A DNA stretch of 17,328 nt from Bacteroidales bacterium (GTDB lineage Bacteria > Bacteroidota > Bacteroidia > Bacteroidales > P3): positions 1 through 17,328 of the forward strand of contig CAAGHV010000224.1 in the NCBI GenBank assembly GCA_900769785.1, read 5' to 3'. A program made the translations under genes and the position numbers. Below the pieces are notes generated by a model, which saw only the letters and a list, made by a program, of their open reading frames with translations, had not been told where the DNA came from and did not search any database. Below are positions 6,973-14,212 of this stretch, piece after piece. How positions within the stretch are numbered: position 1 is the stretch's first letter; the number at the start of each line of letters is the position of its first letter.

Positions 6973-7653
6973 CTAGTTTGTAGCTTGTGGTTGTGAAGTA
7001 TGCTCTGCTGCCGGCTGATTATTATCAGTTTTCTTTAGTATATACCTTTTGGAGCCACGTCGTCCCCATACATCTATGCCCGAAACCTCATCGTTGGCAA
7101 ACCTTTCCAACTCGCGGTAGGCTGTGGAACGCGATAGCCCTGTAAGGCTTGTATATGTTTGTATATCAATAAAGTTTTCTTTTATTAAAAAGTTTTTCAG
7201 TATTTCAAGGCGTTGTTCCCGTGTGTATGGCGACTTTTTGAGTAGTTTGTCGCCACTGCGTTCCATATCACACACACGATTCAACTCTTTCAGAAAATCT
7301 TTATCCACACGGAAGTTTACCCCCGTAACTCTAAGGCTGGTAGCATTGCGCCTAGTGCTGTCGGCCTCTAATCCCTCCACTTCGCGGCCTTTTTTGGGTC
7401 CTATTTTGAGGCTCAACTGGCCTAGCCCTTCGATGCTTACATTGTATCCAAGGCTCATAAGGTATGATGCAGTGGAGGTAATCTGAGCTAGCACTGCCTT
7501 TACAATTCCCTTTGGCATACCTACTCCCAACTTACTTATATGGTCTATAAACTCGTCGGGGCCTATGTGTCCTATACATTCAGCTTTATAGTATGCCTTG
7601 TTTTTCCCATCTTTGTCAAGATCAGGCATTTCTCGCTTGGTATATTTAATCAT
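6973..7653 (-). CDS. HU-like DNA-binding protein fused to a C-terminal helix-turn-helix
   Basis: A 226-residue protein. Residues 1 to about 128 match the Bacteroidota HU-like (HU-HIG) domain. Features include GPDEFIDHISK, the helical core, YNVSIEGLGQLSLKIGP (70-86) and RVTGVNFRVDKDFLKEL (108-124), corresponding to the HU dimer core and strand region. A basic linker (about 130-143) leads to a second domain, YTREQRLEILKNFLIKENF to RRGSKRYILKK (143-208). It looks like a winged helix with a helix-turn-helix, LTGLSRSTAYRELERF (170-185). The tail is polar and low complexity. HU-like proteins bend DNA, and the added domain suggests sequence-specific regulation. It is transcribed alone. The 244-bp repeat array C begins only 31 bp upstream of its start, so autoregulation or array binding is possible but unproven. 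Confidence 0.82.
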   Translation of the reverse strand: MIKYTKREMPDLDKDGKNKAYYKAECIGHIGPDEFIDHISKLGVGMPKGIVKAVLAQITSTASYLMSLGYNVSIEGLGQLSLKIGPKKGREVEGLEADSTRRNATSLRVTGVNFRVDKDFLKELNRVCDMERSGDKLLKKSPYTREQRLEILKNFLIKENFIDIQTYTSLTGLSRSTAYRELERFANDEVSGIDVWGRRGSKRYILKKTDNNQPAAEHTSQPQATN

Positions 7654-7683
7654 TTGTGTTGTGTATTTATAGGTTCAATATCG

Positions 7684-7927
7684 GTTATCTCAAAACTTTG
7701 GCTGGGATAACTAAAAACTAACGCAGACTTATCCGAAAAATTGTTTGAACTTATCCGAAAAACTTATTTCATATCTTGAAACAGCAATTCCAAGGTGTGA
7801 AACTGCTATTTCACGCTTTGAAATAGTAGTTTCATGCCTTGAAATAGATTTTGTGGATAACCTTACGGAACTTTTAAGATAAGTCTGCGAAAGTTTTCAG
7901 ATAACTTTATGGAAGTTTTGAGATAAC
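7684..7927. repeat. Intergenic array C: mirrored 21/22-bp tandem array
   Basis: About eleven units. Left: four 22-bp units starting at 7684, 7706, 7728 and 7750 (CTTATCCGAAAAA at 7728 and 7750). Centre: four 21-bp units (7772-7855) carrying TTTCA-N5-TGAAA boxes at 7767, 7788 (diverged), 7809 and 7830. Right: units starting with GATAA at 7856, 7878, 7900 and 7922, exactly 22 bp apart, in the opposite sense. The ends are perfect 15-bp inverted repeats (7684-7698 with 7913-7927, GTTATCTCAAAACTT), and a second perfect 12-bp pair lies 38 bp inside each end (7722-7733 with 7878-7889). It sits between the HU-HTH gene and the DUF6089 gene. It is not a CRISPR, because there is no constant repeat with variable spacers. 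Confidence 0.8.
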
Positions 7928-8131
7928 AGCAGTAGAGCATATAATATGGAGGGGTGGGGAAAGAGGGTGCGTATTGGTCAGCAAATATACATCAACATAG
8001 GTATAATACTATGATTTGTGTACAATGGTGTGCTATCTCAAATTGTTTACAAAACATATTTATTACTGTTTTTTTCGATAATCGAAAGGGTGTAACACAA
8101 TATTGTAGGGCTTTTTTCGTAATTAGAAAAA
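7928..8131. other. Gene-free spacer between array C and the DUF6089 promoter
   Basis: AT-rich sequence without a convincing gene. A short plus-strand frame at 7954-8169 has no recognisable family and ends at the promoter. A minus-strand TAnnTTTG box (TATATTTG, 7982-7989) points toward the HU-HTH gene. Its start would lie over 300 bp upstream of that gene and transcribe the whole of array C. It lacks a -33 element, so I do not call it a promoter. Confidence 0.4.
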
Positions 8132-8139
8132 TATTTTTG
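8132..8139 (+). promoter_or_regulatory. Promoter -7 box of the DUF6089-uppS genes
   Basis: TATTTTTG matches TAnnTTTG exactly. A T-run at 8112-8117 lies about where the -33 TTTG would be but is not a perfect copy. Transcription would start near 8146, about 29 nt before the GTG at 8175. Confidence 0.45.
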
Positions 8140-8174
8140 AACCAACTGATAGTAATATTAAACCAATAGCATAG

Positions 8175-9071
8175 GTGATAAAGCGAGGTGATACATATAA
8201 ACTGTTGATAGCAAGTGCTATACTTCTTGTTGCGGTAATTGTTGTAGTTCCCGCCAAGGGGCAGTATTTCCGCTACAACCAGCTTGAACTAGGAGTTGCG
8301 GCAGGTGGTATGACTTATATTGGCGACCTCAACAACCAGAGTATCATAGGTAGTGTGCGTGCCGGTGGTATGCTTCTGCTACGCTACAACCCGGGCAACC
8401 GGTGGACCTTTCAGATATCGGGAGGATATGGCCAAGTGCAGGGTGGATACCCTGATGCTATAGAGATACGCAACCTCAGCTTTCGATCGAAAATAATAGA
8501 AGCATCAGTGCAGGTGCAGTTCAATTTCTTACCCTTTGGCAATGGTACAGGTTCATTTCCGTGGACACCATATATATATGTGGGTATAGGAATGTTTGGG
8601 TTTAACCCCAAAGCCGAATATACCAACCCCAATACAGGTGAGACTTCGTGGCACGAGTTGCAACCGTTGGGCACCGAAGGGCAAGGCACTCCGCAGTATC
8701 CCGATAGGGCTAAATATTCGCTCATGGAAAAAACAATGCCCTTTGGATTGGGCGTCAAATGGAAAGCCACCAAATATGTAACATTGGGTGCCGAATATGG
8801 TTTTAGAAAAACATGGACTGATTACCTCGACGATGTAAGTACCACGTACGTGGGGCGTGAACTGCTTAATAGCTATGGTGGAAGTATGGCCGCTATATTG
8901 GCCGACCGTAGCAACCAACTAGTGCCAGGATATACCAATGCCATAGGTATGCAGCGAGGCGACGACTCACTCAACGATTGGTACACATTTTTTGGAATAA
9001 CAATAACAGTGCAAATGGATGCCATAATGTCAGCATTGGGGCTAGGGCCCAAGTGCGAATCGGGATGGTAG
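8175..9071 (+). CDS. DUF6089 family outer-membrane beta-barrel protein
   Basis: A 298-residue secreted protein with the Bacteroidota DUF6089 pattern. The order is a hydrophobic signal peptide (about residues 9-29), then YFRYNQLELGVAAGGMTYIGDLN, a GGMLLLRYNPGNRWTFQISGGYG strand pair and further alternating Gly/aromatic strands (YIYVGIGMFGFNPKAEY, MPFGLGVKWKATKYVTLGAEYGF). It ends in a CESGW tail. This is most likely an outer-membrane barrel of unknown function. The start is a GTG at 8175: an in-frame TAG directly precedes it, and no ATG precedes the signal peptide, so GTG is the only start that keeps export. In Bacteroidota it commonly stands just before uppS and bamA, as here (45 nt to uppS), which points to a role in envelope assembly. 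Confidence 0.85.
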   Translation: MIKRGDTYKLLIASAILLVAVIVVVPAKGQYFRYNQLELGVAAGGMTYIGDLNNQSIIGSVRAGGMLLLRYNPGNRWTFQISGGYGQVQGGYPDAIEIRNLSFRSKIIEASVQVQFNFLPFGNGTGSFPWTPYIYVGIGMFGFNPKAEYTNPNTGETSWHELQPLGTEGQGTPQYPDRAKYSLMEKTMPFGLGVKWKATKYVTLGAEYGFRKTWTDYLDDVSTTYVGRELLNSYGGSMAAILADRSNQLVPGYTNAIGMQRGDDSLNDWYTFFGITITVQMDAIMSALGLGPKCESGW

Positions 9072-9116
9072 TATAGCGCAAAAACAACAGATACAGAAAT
9101 ATAATACAGTGTTATA

Positions 9117-9857
9117 ATGACTACACATATCAATAAAGACAACCTGCCAAAGCATATAGCCGTTATAATGGACGGCAATGGACGGTGGGCCAAGCAACAA
9201 GATAAGGAACGTATATTCGGACATCAAAACGCCATCACTGCAGTGCGTGAAACAGTAGAGGGAGCCGCCGAACTTGGGGTGGGATATCTTACATTGTATG
9301 CCTTCTCTACTGAGAATTGGAACCGACCACAAGCCGAAGTGCAAGGACTTATGCAGTTACTGGTAAAGTGCATACGCGAAGAAACACCTACGTTGCAAAA
9401 GAACAATATACGCCTACAAACCATAGGCGACACCAAATCGTTGCCACAAGATACTTACAACGAGTTGATGATGAGTATTGAAGAAACATCGAAAAATACG
9501 GGTACAACGCTTATATTGGCTCTAAGCTACAGCTCGAGATGGGAGATAAAAGAAGCCCTAAAAGCAGTAGTGTGTGATGCCAAAGAGGGAAAATTGTCGG
9601 CACAAGATATTACCGAAACTACATTGAACCAATATCTTTGTACCAAAGACTATCCCGATCCTGATTTGCTTATACGCACAAGTGGCGAACTGCGAATAAG
9701 CAACTTTCTGTTATGGCAGCTAGCATACACCGAGTTGTATTTTACTCAAAAATTATGGCCCGACTTTCGTAAGCAGGACCTTATAGATGCCATAGTAGAT
9801 TATCAAAGCCGTCAGCGTCGATTTGGTAAAACCGGAGAGCAAGTAGAAGTAAAATAA
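9117..9857 (+). CDS. uppS: Isoprenyl transferase (undecaprenyl diphosphate synthase)
   Basis: A cis-prenyltransferase of 246 residues, the normal length. It adds isopentenyl units to farnesyl diphosphate to make undecaprenyl diphosphate, the lipid carrier for peptidoglycan, O-antigen and other surface glycans. Signatures are HIAVIMDGNGRWAKQQ with catalytic D19, FGHQNA, the substrate segment TLYAFSTENWNRP, and the C-terminal DLLIRTSGELRISNFLLWQ followed by AYTELYFT and LWPDF. The enzyme is cytoplasmic and membrane-associated. The ATG at 9117 gives the expected N-terminus with no extension. It follows the DUF6089 gene by 45 nt. A separate promoter for bamA appears in the 3' flank, so coupling to bamA may be only partial. 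Confidence 0.97.
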   Translation: MTTHINKDNLPKHIAVIMDGNGRWAKQQDKERIFGHQNAITAVRETVEGAAELGVGYLTLYAFSTENWNRPQAEVQGLMQLLVKCIREETPTLQKNNIRLQTIGDTKSLPQDTYNELMMSIEETSKNTGTTLILALSYSSRWEIKEALKAVVCDAKEGKLSAQDITETTLNQYLCTKDYPDPDLLIRTSGELRISNFLLWQLAYTELYFTQKLWPDFRKQDLIDAIVDYQSRQRRFGKTGEQVEVK

Positions 9858-9913
9858 ATTACTATTTTCCTACTGTTGAGTAAATTTATGTAGGATTATT
9901 GGAAAATATTGTG

Positions 9914-9921
9914 TACATTTG
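9914..9921 (+). promoter_or_regulatory. Promoter -7 box upstream of bamA
   Basis: TACATTTG followed by C is a perfect TAnnTTTG box in the uppS-bamA gap. A poor -33 candidate (TTTATG at 9885-9890) lies upstream. A start near 9928 would give a leader of about 90 nt. This suggests bamA-ompH-ompH can be expressed apart from uppS. Confidence 0.5.
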
Positions 9922-10016
9922 CTTGTTTATTCAGATTTGAAGAATAGACTATAACGCTTTATATATCTGCATGATATTTGGAAAAATGCTTTGCAGAAGT
10001 ATTGATATTTATTAGT

Positions 10017-12569
10017 ATGAGAAACAGAATAAAGATAGAAATGAAGATAAAACTGCTTGTTGTTGTCGGTACAATATTGTTTGTTGCCACATCAAACGTT
10101 GCTATATCGCAACAAGTGATAAGTGGTGGTGCAACATATGATGTGGACTACCTTACACCCAAAAAATACGAAATAGGGGGTATAACCATTGATGGTGGCG
10201 AGCATTTGGACAATAGAATGATACAGTTAGTATCAGGTCTCAAAGTAGGCGACCAGATACTAGTACCCGGCGATAAATTGTCTTCGGCAATCGATAAATT
10301 GTGGCAACAAGGTATGTTTGAAGATATACAAGTAACGGCTCCAAGAATACAAGATAATCTTATATTTTTGAATATAAAATTATCACAACGTCCACGGTTG
10401 TCGAAGTTTCAGTTCAAAGGTGTAAAGAAAAATGATGTAGATAAGATTCGCGAAGAAGTAAAGTTGGTAGTAGGTGATGTGGTAACCGAAAATCTTATGA
10501 CTACATCGGCCAATCTTATAAAAGCTCACTATATTCAAAAAGGCTACCACAATGTAGAAGTAAACACAATAACCATTCCCGATACGTCTAAGAAAGAACG
10601 TAAGGAAGTAATATTGGTGTTTGATGTAAACAAGGGCGAAAAGGTAAAGATAAAATCACTAACATTTGAAGGAAATAAAGCTCTTACATCTAATCAACTA
10701 CAACGTGAGATGAAAAATACTCATGATATAAACTATTGGAAGAAGTTTTATTTCTGGACCTCCGGATTTTGGAAAAAATCTAAGTATATAGATGCTGCTT
10801 ACCGCAACGATCTTAATGATATAATAGAGAAATATAACGAACTTGGCTACCGCGATGCCAAGATAGAAGCCGATTCGGTATATACCAACGAAGATGGTTC
10901 ATTGGGAGTGAAAATAAAAATATACGAAGGTAACCGTTATTATTTTCGTAATATCACCTTTACAGGAAATACAGTATATCCATCATCTCAGTTGCATAGA
11001 CTTATGGGTATCGAAAAAGGAGACCCATACAACAAGAAGGTCTTAGAACAAAATGTGTCGATGGAACCTACCGGTACCGACAATATAAACTCTCTATACA
11101 TGGACAACGGATATTTGGCTTTCCGTGCCATGCCTACCGAGATAGCTGTTGAGAATGATTCGATAGATATAGAAGTTCGTATGCGTGAGGGTAGCCAATA
11201 CCGTGTCAACAAGGTGTCGGTAGAAGGAAACACTATTACCAACGATAAGATTATAATGCGTGAATTATATACCCGTCCGGGCGACCTTTATAGCAAAGAC
11301 TTAGTTATGCGTAGTCTTCGTGAGTTGGCAACAATGCAGTTCTTTGATCAAAGTTCTCTAGTTCCCGATATTAAGCCCAACGATAACGGTACTGTAGATA
11401 TTACCTATCAGGTAACCGAGGTATCTACAAGTCAGATATCCCTTTCGGGAGGTTGGGGTGCCGGTATGGTTATAGGTACAGTAGGCCTTTCGTTCAACAA
11501 TTTCTCGATGCGTAATTTATTCAATCGTAATGCATGGAATCCATTGCCTGCCGGTGATGGACAGAAATTGATGCTTAGTGCTCAAACCAATGGTACTTTC
11601 TATTACTCAGTAAATGCCTCGTTTACTGAGCCGTGGTTGGGAGGAAAAAAACCTCAAGCATTGTCGGTAAATGTATATCATAGTTTGTGGAGTAATGGGT
11701 ATTATTACGACAAAAACTCCGAAAGTTACTACAGCTTGCGTATGTCGGGTGGTGGAGTATCGTTGGCTAAACGTCTTACTTGGCCTGATAACTATTTCAT
11801 ATTATCGCAAGGATTGGTATATCGCCGTTATGATGTAAATAACTACACTGCATTTGTATTTAGTGATGGTATTTCCAATGATATCAACTACAATGGAACA
11901 CTTAGTCGTAACTCGTTGGATTCGCCAATATATCCACTCAGTGGTTCTGAGTTATCACTGAATCTTCAAATAACTCCTCCATATTCGTTGTTCAATGCCA
12001 AAGATTATGCAGGTCTAACTGATCAAGAACGTTACAAGTGGTTGGAATATTACAAAATAAATATTCGTGGTTCGTGGATGTTTAATTTGGTAGGAGAGTT
12101 GGTGCTTAATACTCGTTTCCGTTTCGGATTGATGGGATATTACAACGAAGATATTGGTTTGACTCCATTTGGACGTTACTACTTAGGTGGCGACGGATTG
12201 TCGAACTTCGCACTAGATGCTCGTGATGTGGTAGCATTGCGTGGATATAACACATACGCCCTTACACCAAAGATAGGTTCGGACTATACCGGCGCAGCGG
12301 TGTTTGACAAGTTTACATTGGAACTACGTCAGCCTCTTACCAATTCGGCTATGGCTACAATATATTTGCTAGGATTTTTGGAAGCTGGTAACTCGTGGTT
12401 ACATTTGAGTGAATTTCAACCTTTCCGTATGTACACTTCTGCCGGTTTGGGAGTACGCTTATATATGCCACAGTTTGGTTTAATAGGTGTGGATTGGGGT
12501 TATGGTTTTGATGATCCCGAAAATGGTGGTTCGCATTTCCACTTCTCCATCAACCAATCTATTGATTAA
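10017..12569 (+). CDS. bamA: Outer membrane protein assembly factor BamA
   Basis: BamA of the Omp85 superfamily, the core of the machine that folds and inserts beta-barrels into the outer membrane. It has about 850 residues: a signal peptide ending near ATSNVAISQQ, then five POTRA-like repeats (IGGITIDGGEHLDNRMIQ, LSKFQFKGVKKNDVDKI, IKSLTFEGNKALTSNQL, YFRNITFTGNTVYPSSQL, VNKVSVEGNTITNDKII), then a 16-strand type barrel with VRLYMPQFGLIGVDWGYGF near the end. I chose the ATG at 10017. An upstream TTG frame would add residues unlike a signal peptide, and ATG 10041 (MKIKLLVVVG) is an equally good alternative. The C-terminus is FHFSINQSID, without the usual terminal aromatic residue. The two Skp-like genes follow after 41 nt. 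Confidence 0.95.
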   Translation: MRNRIKIEMKIKLLVVVGTILFVATSNVAISQQVISGGATYDVDYLTPKKYEIGGITIDGGEHLDNRMIQLVSGLKVGDQILVPGDKLSSAIDKLWQQGMFEDIQVTAPRIQDNLIFLNIKLSQRPRLSKFQFKGVKKNDVDKIREEVKLVVGDVVTENLMTTSANLIKAHYIQKGYHNVEVNTITIPDTSKKERKEVILVFDVNKGEKVKIKSLTFEGNKALTSNQLQREMKNTHDINYWKKFYFWTSGFWKKSKYIDAAYRNDLNDIIEKYNELGYRDAKIEADSVYTNEDGSLGVKIKIYEGNRYYFRNITFTGNTVYPSSQLHRLMGIEKGDPYNKKVLEQNVSMEPTGTDNINSLYMDNGYLAFRAMPTEIAVENDSIDIEVRMREGSQYRVNKVSVEGNTITNDKIIMRELYTRPGDLYSKDLVMRSLRELATMQFFDQSSLVPDIKPNDNGTVDITYQVTEVSTSQISLSGGWGAGMVIGTVGLSFNNFSMRNLFNRNAWNPLPAGDGQKLMLSAQTNGTFYYSVNASFTEPWLGGKKPQALSVNVYHSLWSNGYYYDKNSESYYSLRMSGGGVSLAKRLTWPDNYFILSQGLVYRRYDVNNYTAFVFSDGISNDINYNGTLSRNSLDSPIYPLSGSELSLNLQITPPYSLFNAKDYAGLTDQERYKWLEYYKINIRGSWMFNLVGELVLNTRFRFGLMGYYNEDIGLTPFGRYYLGGDGLSNFALDARDVVALRGYNTYALTPKIGSDYTGAAVFDKFTLELRQPLTNSAMATIYLLGFLEAGNSWLHLSEFQPFRMYTSAGLGVRLYMPQFGLIGVDWGYGFDDPENGGSHFHFSINQSID

Positions 12570-12610
12570 TGATGAATACAAAATAGATAATAACAAAAAA
12601 GAGATTAGAT

Positions 12611-13147
12611 ATGAAAAAAGTAATTTTATTGGCATCAATATTTATGATGTGGGTGGGTGTGGCTACAGCCCAAAAATATGCTTGTGTTAATACAGAGTAC
12701 ATTCTTACAAGTATTCCTGATTACGAGCAGGCACAAAAGACATTGGATAAACTTTCTATTGATTGGCAAAAAGAGATAGAAACGAAGTTTCAAGAGATAG
12801 ATAACCTCTATAAAAAATACCAAACAGAGGCTGCTTTACTTCCCGAAGATTTGAAGACTAAGCGTCAGAATGAGATCATCAACAAGGAAAAGGAAGTAAA
12901 AGAACTACAACGTAAACGTTTCGGTTCGGGTGGCGACCTTGAAAAGAAACGCGAAGAACTGATGAAACCAATACAAGATAAAGTGTATAATGCAATAGAA
13001 AAAACTGCTCAAACCAAAAATTATGCATTTGTATTGGATAAGGCAGGTTCGGCTACTCTATTATATGTAGATCCTAAGCATGATATAAGTGATGATATTT
13101 TGCAACAATTGGGATATGGTACTCAATCTAAAGGAGCCAAGAAATAA
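12611..13147 (+). CDS. OmpH/Skp family periplasmic chaperone (first copy)
   Basis: A 178-residue protein with a signal peptide (MKKVILLASIFMMWVGVATA, cleavage before QKYAC). The mature part has the Skp/OmpH layout: an N-terminal strand (YACVNTEYILTSIPDYEQAQ), a long charged coiled-coil arm (about residues 45-120, rich in Lys and Glu) and a C-terminal strand region (KNYAFVLDKAGSATLLYVDP). Skp-type trimers hold unfolded outer-membrane proteins in the periplasm and deliver them to BamA. It lies 41 nt after bamA and 56 nt before a second OmpH gene, and the pair is probably cotranscribed with bamA. The C-terminus carries a short basic tail (QSKGAKK) that the second copy lacks. Confidence 0.92.
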   Translation: MKKVILLASIFMMWVGVATAQKYACVNTEYILTSIPDYEQAQKTLDKLSIDWQKEIETKFQEIDNLYKKYQTEAALLPEDLKTKRQNEIINKEKEVKELQRKRFGSGGDLEKKREELMKPIQDKVYNAIEKTAQTKNYAFVLDKAGSATLLYVDPKHDISDDILQQLGYGTQSKGAKK

Positions 13148-13203
13148 CAATAAGTGATAATAAGAAATAATAATAATAAAACAATAAAAATACAATCAAC
13201 ATT

Positions 13204-13710
13204 ATGAAGAAAACATTCATTGTAATAGCAATGGCGTTGCTGTCATTAGGTACAGCTTTCGCACAAAAGAATGTAAAATTAGGACACATCGATTCTAATG
13301 AGTTATTAAAGATTATGCCAGGTAGAGATTCTGCACAAGCTAAGTTGCAACGTGAAATGACAGAGTTGGAAGGCGAGTTGAAGAATATGCAAATGGAACT
13401 TCAACAACTATATAATGACTATATGGCTAAGGAATCGCAAATGTCAGACCTAATTAAACAAACCAAACAAACTGAACTGCAAGATAAAGGTGCACGTATA
13501 GAAGAATTCCAAAAGAATGCACAACTACAATTGCAAGAAAGCGAAAAAGCATTGCTTACTCCTATTATAGACCGTGCTAAGGATGCAATACGTAAGGTGG
13601 CAAAAGATAATGGATATACTTATATCTTTGACTCGGCTGTGGGAGTTACACTATACGAAGGTGGTGATGATATACTACCTCTAGTAAAGAAAGAACTTGG
13701 TTTGAACTAA
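13204..13710 (+). CDS. OmpH/Skp family periplasmic chaperone (second copy)
   Basis: A 168-residue Skp/OmpH protein. The signal peptide is MKKTFIVIAMALLSLGTAFA with cleavage before QKNVK. It is followed by VKLGHIDSNELLKIMPGRDSA, a coiled-coil arm rich in Gln, Glu and Leu (about residues 42-118) and a C-terminal NGYTYIFDSAVGVTLYEGGDD segment. It is clearly related to the gene just upstream but well diverged, so this is an old tandem duplication, common in Bacteroidota. The arm differs in composition from the first copy (Gln-rich rather than Lys-rich), which suggests different client preferences or mixed trimers, though this is inferred. It is the last gene of the envelope cluster and is followed by a strong terminator. 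Confidence 0.92.
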   Translation: MKKTFIVIAMALLSLGTAFAQKNVKLGHIDSNELLKIMPGRDSAQAKLQREMTELEGELKNMQMELQQLYNDYMAKESQMSDLIKQTKQTELQDKGARIEEFQKNAQLQLQESEKALLTPIIDRAKDAIRKVAKDNGYTYIFDSAVGVTLYEGGDDILPLVKKELGLN

Positions 13711-13721
13711 ATCGTACAGCG

Positions 13722-13796
13722 TTCCTAACCTTTTTGGTTGGGAATATACCTCAGATCGAATATCCGAAACAGTTTCGGATATTCGATCTTTTTTTA
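13722..13796 (+). terminator. Strong double-hairpin terminator of the bamA-ompH operon
   Basis: A first hairpin (13722-13730 with 13736-13744, 9 bp including one G-T pair, 5-nt loop) is followed by a long near-perfect palindrome (13753-13770 with 13772-13789) that runs straight into seven T. The second element alone is a textbook Rho-independent terminator. Confidence 0.9.
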
Positions 13797-14032
13797 GAAG
13801 TACTTTTTTTATACTGTGTTTGTTTGCTAAGAAAATACAGTGTTTTTATGATTGTATTCTTATTTTTTTTGTGCACTGAAAATGTATCATTTGTATGCCA
13901 AAATTGATAAAAACGATGGCAAAAATCCCATTTTTACGCTATCGGAAGACCATCTTCTTCAATTTTCTTACTGAATAAAACTTCTGATAATAAGGCGTAT
14001 AAAAATAAAAATGAAAATAAATCAAAATATAT
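13797..14032. other. AT-rich spacer between the ompH terminator and the tRNA promoter
   Basis: No gene is seen. The stretch is very AT-rich, with an imperfect hairpin near 13915-13955 (AAAAAT and ATTTTT around CCC). I see nothing else of note before the tRNA promoter. Confidence 0.5.
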
Positions 14033-14063
14033 TTTGTCAGTATAAAAAATATTCGTACTTTTG
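14033..14063 (+). promoter_or_regulatory. Canonical Bacteroidota promoter of tRNA-Gln
   Basis: TTTG (14033-14036), 19 nt, then TACTTTTG (14056-14063) matches the Bacteroidota housekeeping consensus at both elements with ideal spacing. Transcription would start near 14070, about 18 nt before the mature tRNA. Confidence 0.8.
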
Positions 14064-14087
14064 CACTCGCAATTGAGCGATAAAGAT

Positions 14088-14158
14088 TGTCCCATGGTGT
14101 AATGGCAGCACTACAGGTTTTGGTTCTGTCTGTCTAGGTTCGAGTCCTGGTGGGACAA
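14088..14158 (+). tRNA. tRNA-Gln (anticodon TTG)
   Basis: A 71-nt cloverleaf. The acceptor stem TGTCCCA (14088-14094) pairs with TGGGACA (14151-14157), and the discriminator is A14158. The anticodon stem is 14113-14117 with 14125-14129 (one G-T pair), the loop is 14118-14124, and the anticodon TTG at 14120-14122 reads CAA (and CAG by wobble) glutamine codons. The T arm has GGTTCGAGTCC. The 3' CCA is not encoded and must be added after transcription. Confidence 0.95.
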
Positions 14159-14161
14159 CAT

Positions 14162-14192
14162 AAAAGGAGTTGGATTTTCAACTCCTTTTTTT
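14162..14192 (+). terminator. Rho-independent terminator of tRNA-Gln
   Basis: AAAAGGAGTTG (14162-14172) and CAACTCCTTTT (14179-14189) form an 11-bp stem with a 6-nt loop, followed by more T. It starts only 4 nt after the tRNA and ends 20 nt before the gph-like ATG, so read-through into that gene is likely partial. Confidence 0.8.
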
Positions 14193-14212
14193 GTTTTACA
14201 AATATCCATATC

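Noticed and set aside
7684..7927. Array C as a CRISPR array
   Set aside because: The units are 21-22 bp in total with similarity spread through each unit. There is no constant repeat with unique spacers of about 30 bp, and no cas genes are in the window.
7954..8169. Short plus-strand frame of 71 codons before the DUF6089 gene
   Set aside because: No family pattern or signal, odd composition, and it runs through the predicted promoter of the next gene.
9978..10016. Upstream TTG start for bamA
   Set aside because: It would add 13 residues (including Cys and Glu) before the signal peptide. ATG 10017 or 10041 gives a normal export signal.
14088..14158. tRNA-Gln as an integration site of a mobile element
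   Set aside because: No integrase and no direct repeat of the tRNA 3' end were seen downstream; gph and truA follow directly.
14150..14212. Upstream start for the HAD phosphatase
   Set aside because: It would begin within tRNA-Gln and cross its terminator. The ATG at 14213 places motif I at the N-terminus, as in the family.
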